Assembly: GCA_036675565.1 (NCBI GenBank)
Contig: JAKFER010000276.1
Location: 1 to 40,011, forward strand
Source: JACCYQ01 sp036675565
GTDB taxonomy: Bacteria > Bacteroidota > Bacteroidia > Chitinophagales > Chitinophagaceae
Direction of reading: 5' to 3'
DNA length: 40,011 nt
Shown here piece after piece: positions 36,101 through 40,011 of this stretch. Position 1 is the stretch's first letter, and the number at the start of each line of letters is the position of its first letter. The notes beneath the pieces are model-generated. The model was given only the letters and a program-made list of their open reading frames with translations, did no database searches and was not told where the DNA came from. The position numbers were made by a program, and so were the translations under genes.

Positions 36101-37556
36101 AGGTACACGTATCCGCTTGAGGCCCGTGTTGATGACTGCTGCAGTGGCGTCACTTGGATTTTTACCAATGGCGCTGAGTCATGGCGCAGGTGCAGAGGTT
36201 CAACGACCTTTAGCAACCGTGGTAATTGGTGGCTTGATTACAGCTACATTTTTAACGCTTATCGTTTTACCTATTATTTATCGCTGGTTTGAAAAAACAA
36301 GTAAAATAAAAAATCTACATCATATACCTTTGATCATTCTTCCATTATTGTGTATGCCTGCATTTTTGCATGCACAGCAAACCCCGGTAAAATATCTTTC
36401 CATACAGGAAGTTATACAACAAGCCAGCGTACAAAATTTGAATTTGCAATCACTGATAAAACAAAAAGAATACTGGCAGGCACTGCAGGATGGCGTATTT
36501 GATCCTGGTAAAACTTTAGCCGGCATTGTTTATGGTAATATTAATAGCGCAAATAAGGATAACAGTTTTAATGTGGGGCAAAGTTTTGATTTACCGGTTG
36601 TATATAAAAGACAAAGAGAACTTTTTGGTACAAATGAAAGGCTCCAGGATCAACTAGTGAAATGGAAGACAGCTGAACTTGACAGGGAAGTAAAAAATGT
36701 GTTCTATAAATTAGTAGATATCCAGGAAAGGGAAAAATTATTAACACAGCTGGATTCTCTTTATAGCCGCTTTCAATATGCAGCTGATCTTCGGCTTAAA
36801 TCTGGCGAGTCAAATTTATTGGAAAAAACAACTGCGGATCTTCAATTGCAGCAACTTAAATTGCAACAACAACAATTAGGGTCTGAAAAATTAATACTAC
36901 AAAAGCAGTTGCAGTGGCTGATGAATGATTCGGCATTGGTATTACCAAAATACAATTCGATTAAAATGGAATCATTAATTGTTGATTCAAGTTTTTTGCA
37001 GCAACATCCTTTAATGGAATTTTATGAATGGCAGCAACTATCGGCTGCTGCTCAAACGCTTCTTGAAAGATCCAAACTTTCGCCGTCTTTTTCTGTTGAA
37101 TACATTAACCAGTCGTTCATTGGTTTCCATAGCCCTAATGGAATAAGCCAGGAGTATTATGGTAATTCGCGGCGCTTTCATTCATTTGGGCTTACAATGG
37201 GGATTCCGCTTTTTAATAAAGCAACCAATGCACGCATAAAAGCAGGTAAAGTGAATGAAGAAGTGGCAAGGTTAAATGCCCGGAATGCAAGTAAAGAACT
37301 ATCCAGGAACTGGCATCAATGGATAGAAGAATTAAAGCGCCAGCAAGCGAGCATTAATTTATATGAATCATCCAGTCTCGATCAGGCGGATCTTATTATA
37401 AAAAATGCATCGCTTGGTTTCCAGGAAGGGGAGATCGGCTATCTTGAATGGACAGTGCTAATGAGCAATGCAATTAATATTAGGGTTGGATACCTGGAAG
37501 CAGTGAGAAATTACAACCTCACAATAATAGAAATTGAATACCTGGGTGGTAAATAA
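33192..37556 (+). CDS. CusA/CzcA-family heavy-metal RND pump fused to a TolC-like outer-membrane protein
   Basis: This 1454-residue protein combines two efflux components. Residues 1 to about 1035 are an HME-type RND pump: MLNKIIGFSVKNKLIVGLF at the first helix, and the family's transmembrane proton relay D401-F-G-L-I-V-D407-G...E414 (DFGxxVDG), matching CzcA/CusA. Residues about 1060-1454 are a TolC/CzcC-like outer-membrane factor with long alpha-helical coiled regions (two repeats rich in Gln/Leu). The join carries a hydrophobic segment ending in LHAQQ (about 1040-1060), which reads like a signal peptide with a cleavage site. It presumably exports divalent metals or Cu+/Ag+ across both membranes; the metal is not clear. 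The adaptor gene follows 9 bp downstream. Such fusions are known in Bacteroidota. Confidence 0.93.
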   Translation: MLNKIIGFSVKNKLIVGLFTLALVVIGAIEVSRLPIDALPDITSNQVQVITTSPSLAAPEVERLVTFPIEQSTANIPGITEMRSISRFGLSVITIVFDDDTDFYWARQQVSERLIGVREQIPVTAGRPELAPATTGLGEIYQYVIRPKKGYESKYDLTELRSIQDWVVRRQLLGTPGVADVSSFGGYLKEYEVAVIPDRLKSMNITVSDVFEALEKNNQNSGGAYIEKGPTALFIRTEGLAKNLEEIGQIVVRYNDNGIPVLIRDVADVRIGHAVRYGAMTYSDKGEVAGAVVLMLKGANASEVVNAVKEKVIQIKQTLPEGVVLETFYDRTKMVDRAIKTVKTNLLEGALIVVFVLVLFLGNLRAGLIVASVIPLSMLFAIIMMNIFGVSGNLMSLGALDFGLIVDGAVIIVEAVMHRLSHNRHLRRTVLITQPEMDQEVKLAAGKMMNSAVFGQIIILIVYLPILTLVGIEGKMFKPMAQTVSFALIGAFILSLTYVPMITSLMISKKIKHKENFSDRMMKRFHGLYKPVLQKALQFPKWVIGIVIVLFVGSIMLLRTLGGEFIPELEEGDFAVDARILTGSSLTESIKSSTKAATILERFPEVDKIVTRIGASEIPTDPMPVEMTDIIINLKPKDEWTSASSFDELANKMGEALSDIPGLTFGFQFPVQMRFNELISGARQDIVCKIFGEDLDSLAVYANKLGGLVNSVDGATDIYIETVTGLPQIEINYNRAALANYQLNIADVNQLIRTAFAGESAGQIYENERRFDLVVRLSESVRGNITDVQELLIPTRNGLQIPLQQVATVNIKEGWNQVQREDAKRRIIVGFNVRGRDVETVVTELEEKTNRQLKLPAGYYVNFGGQFQNLVEAKQRLSIAVPAALFLILVLLYFAFGSVKYGVMIFSAIPLSAIGGIVALWLRGLPFSISAGIGFIALFGVAVLNGIVLIAEFNRLKKEGMQDLNQIIMEGTRIRLRPVLMTAAVASLGFLPMALSHGAGAEVQRPLATVVIGGLITATFLTLIVLPIIYRWFEKTSKIKNLHHIPLIILPLLCMPAFLHAQQTPVKYLSIQEVIQQASVQNLNLQSLIKQKEYWQALQDGVFDPGKTLAGIVYGNINSANKDNSFNVGQSFDLPVVYKRQRELFGTNERLQDQLVKWKTAELDREVKNVFYKLVDIQEREKLLTQLDSLYSRFQYAADLRLKSGESNLLEKTTADLQLQQLKLQQQQLGSEKLILQKQLQWLMNDSALVLPKYNSIKMESLIVDSSFLQQHPLMEFYEWQQLSAAAQTLLERSKLSPSFSVEYINQSFIGFHSPNGISQEYYGNSRRFHSFGLTMGIPLFNKATNARIKAGKVNEEVARLNARNASKELSRNWHQWIEELKRQQASINLYESSSLDQADLIIKNASLGFQEGEIGYLEWTVLMSNAINIRVGYLEAVRNYNLTIIEIEYLGGK

Positions 37557-37565
37557 TTTATAATT

Positions 37566-38699
37566 ATGATTACGAAATATTTCTTTGTTGCTGTTTTAAT
37601 ATTATGTGTTGGTTGCAAAACCAAAACGGAAGTTGTTGTTGAAGGAGAAAATGAATCAGCTGAAATTGTCATTCTAACTCCAGCGCAAATGCAAAATTCG
37701 GCTATTGATACAGGTGTTATTACCAGGCGGTCTATGAATACAACTTTGCGGGTAAATGGTGTTGTTGATGTGCCACCACAGAACATTGTTTCAGTTAGTT
37801 TTCCATTGGGTGGATATTTAAAGTCTACCAAATTATTGCCCGGCATGCATGTTAACAGGGGTGAAGTAATTGCAGTAATGGAAGATCCCGCACTGATCCA
37901 GTTACAGCAAGATTACCTGATGGCAAATGCCAGGTTAGGATTTCTAGAAAAAGATTTTGAGCGTCAAAAAATGCTGAATAAAGAACAGGTGAATGCAGAT
38001 AAAATTTATCAGCAGGCAACTTCAGATTATACGTCGCAGAAAGTACTGGTTAAGGGATTAAGTGAAAAATTGAGACTGGTAAACATAAATCCGAACAGGC
38101 TAACGGAATCGAATATTTCCAGGAGTGTAGCTATTTATTCCCCTATCAATGGATTTGTAAGTAAAGTAAATGTGAATATTGGAAAATATGTTGATCCCTC
38201 AGAGGTGTTGTTTGAATTGATCAACCCGGCAGATATGCATGCTGCATTAACAGTGTTTGAAAAAGATATTACCCGTATAAAACCCAATCAAAAAGTACAG
38301 GTAACATTTGTTGATGATCCAGGTGTCATTTACAATTGTACAGTTCTCCTGGTTAACCGGAATATCGATGAAAACCGGAGTGGGTTGGTTCATTGTCATT
38401 TTGAAACGAAGCCATTGAAATTATTGCCCGGCATGTTCTTAAATGCGCTTATACAAGTAAGTGATGCAGAAGTGCTGGCAGTTCCTGACGAAGCTGTTGT
38501 ACGTTATGGTGCACAGGATTATATTTTTTTAGTGGTTGGCACAAATACATATAAAATGTTGCCTGTAATTACCGGGATGCGGGAAAACGGTTATGTAGAA
38601 GTCAGCCACCAGTCAGAAAATCTTGAAGGCAGGTCCATTGTTAACATAAATGCTTATGCGGTTTTATCAAAAATGATGAACAAGGCAGAGGAGGAATGA
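37566..38699 (+). CDS. Periplasmic adaptor (membrane-fusion) subunit of the metal RND pump
   Basis: This 377-residue lipoprotein (lipobox LCVGC, Cys about 17) is the CusB/CzcB-type adaptor. It has SFPLGGYLKSTKLLPGMHVNRGEVIAVMEDP (first lipoyl half), a helical hairpin (about 120-180), the second lipoyl half IYSPINGFVSKVNVNIGKYVDP, and beta-barrel and MP domains closing with PDEAVVRYGAQDYIFLV. It connects the inner-membrane pump to the outer-membrane factor, here supplied by the fused TolC part of the preceding gene. It has no obvious metal-binding Met cluster. Confidence 0.93.
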   Translation: MITKYFFVAVLILCVGCKTKTEVVVEGENESAEIVILTPAQMQNSAIDTGVITRRSMNTTLRVNGVVDVPPQNIVSVSFPLGGYLKSTKLLPGMHVNRGEVIAVMEDPALIQLQQDYLMANARLGFLEKDFERQKMLNKEQVNADKIYQQATSDYTSQKVLVKGLSEKLRLVNINPNRLTESNISRSVAIYSPINGFVSKVNVNIGKYVDPSEVLFELINPADMHAALTVFEKDITRIKPNQKVQVTFVDDPGVIYNCTVLLVNRNIDENRSGLVHCHFETKPLKLLPGMFLNALIQVSDAEVLAVPDEAVVRYGAQDYIFLVVGTNTYKMLPVITGMRENGYVEVSHQSENLEGRSIVNINAYAVLSKMMNKAEEE

Positions 38700-38789
38700 T
38701 TTTTTACATAATATCCTTAAATTAACTTATAGTAATTTTAGTAAATGCTTTTAAATAAAAAATTTATGATTAATAAAACTTTACATAAT

Positions 38790-39233
38790 ATGAAAAATAT
38801 ATTTTTTAAGAACATCCTGTTCGCAAGTGTTTTGGCAATTATTTCAGTGAGTCTTTTATCCTGCGGTTCCACACGTACAATCAGTGTTGAAGAAGGTTGG
38901 GAGATATTAGGCGAAAGCAAGGTGAATTTTGTCCGGGATAAAGATGAAATTGATGTTAGGAGCAACAATGAGTATACTGCACTCCGTTTCATGGTTGAAA
39001 AGAAGGATATACGTGTAAACTATTTAAGGGTAGTTTATGCAAACGGTGATGTATTAGAACCGCAGATTGATGATATCATAGGGGCAGATCAACAAAGTAA
39101 GATCATAGAATTAACCCGCGAAGGCAAAAAAATCGACCGGGTTGAATTTAAATATCGCAGCACGGGAAGTATTTTAAAAGCCAGGGCAAAGGTTATCTTG
39201 ATTGGTCGCCGTTTTGACCGTTACCGCTATTGA
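38790..39233 (+). CDS. Small lipoprotein, possibly DUF2541-like
   Basis: The frame is open from ATG 38745, but the ATG at 38790 gives a clean lipoprotein signal (MKNIFFKNILFASVLAIISVSLLSC, Cys 25) and is preferred; 147 residues. The mature part (EEGWEILGESKVNF... to ARAKVILIGRRFDRY) has alternating beta strands and resembles the DUF2541 beta-sandwich type, seen without a search. Function unknown. It is 90 bp past the adaptor with no strong link to the metal operon and ends at a terminator. Confidence 0.75.
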   Translation: MKNIFFKNILFASVLAIISVSLLSCGSTRTISVEEGWEILGESKVNFVRDKDEIDVRSNNEYTALRFMVEKKDIRVNYLRVVYANGDVLEPQIDDIIGADQQSKIIELTREGKKIDRVEFKYRSTGSILKARAKVILIGRRFDRYRY

Positions 39234-39266
39234 TAATTTCAGTCTTTTATTAATTTTTAATCGGTA

Positions 39267-39308
39267 TTTGTTTAAGCTTTTCCCACTTAAACAAACAAAT
39301 TTTTTTTG
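39267..39308 (+). terminator. Terminator between the small lipoprotein and tex
   Basis: TTTGTTTAAG (39267-39276) pairs perfectly with CTTAAACAAA (39286-39295) around a 9-base loop, followed after CAAA by a run of T (39300-39307). Confidence 0.7.
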
Positions 39309-39322
39309 CTTCCATCAACCAT

Positions 39323-39330
39323 TACATTTG
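39323..39330 (+). promoter_or_regulatory. -7 box of tex
   Basis: TACATTTG is a perfect TAnnTTTG, 19 bp before the ATG at 39350. A T-rich -33 region lies upstream but is shared with the preceding terminator. Confidence 0.5.
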
Positions 39331-39349
39331 CAGGCCAAAGTAATAACCT

Positions 39350-40011
39350 ATGGAAGATAAGATCCAAAAACATATAGCAGCCGAATTAGGCATTTCAGTT
39401 AAGCAGGTTGATAATATTAATCAATTGCATACAGAAGGTTCAACCATTCCTTTTATTTCACGTTATCGCAAAGAAGCCACCGGCAATCTTGATGAAGTGA
39501 TGATCGGGAAAGTGATCGATAACATTAAATATTTTAATGAACTCGAAAAAAGGAAGGAAACGGTATTAAAAACAATTGAAGAACAAGGTAAGCTTACTCC
39601 AGAGTTAAAAAAACGCATCAATGACACATTGGATGCCACAACACTTGAAGATATATACCTGCCATATAAACCCAAACGGAAAACAAAAGCATCAATAGCA
39701 ATTGAAAAAGGTTTAGAGCCATTAGCAACAATTTTGTTTGCACAAAAAATCAATGATGTTGAATCGGAAGCATCAAAATTTATTAATGAGCAAGTAAAAG
39801 ATAGTACAGAAGCTTTGCAGGGCGCCAGGGATATCATGGCGGAATGGATTGCAGAAAATGAACAGGCAAGAAATACAATTAGACATTTATTTACGGAAAG
39901 AGCGGTATTAACATCCAGGGTATTAAATTCCAAAAAAGATGATGAAAATGCACAAAAATATAAGGACTATTTTGAATTCAGTGAAGCGCTTGCATCCAGT
40001 CCATCACATCG
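39350..40011 (+). CDS. tex: Tex-family transcription accessory protein, 3' truncated by the window edge
   Basis: The frame opens with ATG 39350 and runs to the end of the window (220 codons visible), so it is a partial gene. MEDKIQKHIAAELGISVKQV is followed by STIPFISRYRKEATGNLDEV, the highly conserved Tex N-terminal motif, and by TLEDIYLPYKPKRKTKASIA, also diagnostic. Tex proteins bind RNA (C-terminal S1 domain, outside the window) and act in transcription. The full length is normally about 700-780 residues, so roughly two thirds are missing. Own promoter; transcribed away from the metal island. Confidence 0.96.
   Translation, partial: MEDKIQKHIAAELGISVKQVDNINQLHTEGSTIPFISRYRKEATGNLDEVMIGKVIDNIKYFNELEKRKETVLKTIEEQGKLTPELKKRINDTLDATTLEDIYLPYKPKRKTKASIAIEKGLEPLATILFAQKINDVESEASKFINEQVKDSTEALQGARDIMAEWIAENEQARNTIRHLFTERAVLTSRVLNSKKDDENAQKYKDYFEFSEALASSPSH

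Noticed and set aside
39463..39933. 156-codon minus-strand frame at the right edge
   Set aside because: It is antisense to tex, whose conserved N-terminal motifs are unmistakable on the plus strand.

Overview
The window looks like a chromosomal segment of a Bacteroidota bacterium, most likely Chitinophagaceae or a close relative. It is visibly AT-rich and mostly lacks Shine-Dalgarno sequences. Several genes are preceded by the Bacteroidota sigma-factor -7 box TAnnTTTG. It also encodes families typical of that phylum: a 'putative porin', an HYC_CC_PP protein, a TonB receptor with an N-terminal carboxypeptidase-like domain, an RND pump fused to a TolC-like protein, and a CHRD lipoprotein. These assignments come from reading protein motifs by eye; no database search was run.

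Layout. 1-6862: two very large adjacent proteins of unknown function, the first cut by the window edge. 7041-9338: a KefB-type cation:proton antiporter. 9355-13195 (minus): a three-gene PaoABC-like molybdenum hydroxylase operon with a Tat signal on the [2Fe-2S] subunit. 13304-14515 (minus): sucC with its terminator. 14772-20758: mostly single genes (class A beta-lactamase-like protein, DUF1801 protein, NdpA-like nucleoid protein, SH3-NlpC/P60 lipoprotein, GH53 galactanase, CHRD lipoprotein, CDGSH protein). 20894-23558 (minus): a divergent KamA-type radical SAM enzyme with an aminotransferase 10 bp downstream. 23775-26703: purine nucleoside phosphorylase and a putative porin whose N-terminus lies about 300 bp upstream of its first conventional start codon.

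26772-38699 is a heavy-metal handling island. A rightward group encodes an HYC_CC_PP protein, an HMA domain fused to a Cys-rich metallothionein-like tail, a second HMA protein, a TlpA-like thioredoxin and an outer-membrane barrel. A DtxR-family regulator on the minus strand meets this group tail to tail. The regulator is divergent from a TonB receptor, a small His/Asp-rich exported protein, a CzcA-TolC fusion and a CzcB-like lipoprotein adaptor. The divergent regulator/receptor gap holds two face-to-face -7 boxes flanking a perfect inverted repeat, a likely operator. Four genes of the island have the -7 box only 4-10 bases from the start codon, so leaderless or nearly leaderless transcripts are likely.

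38790-39233 is a small lipoprotein, and 39350 to the end is the 5' part of tex. No rRNA, tRNA, CRISPR array, insertion sequence or phage integration signature was seen. The best candidates for something undescribed are the two giant proteins at the left edge and the metal island with its leaderless promoter pattern, HMA-metallothionein fusion and pump polyprotein.
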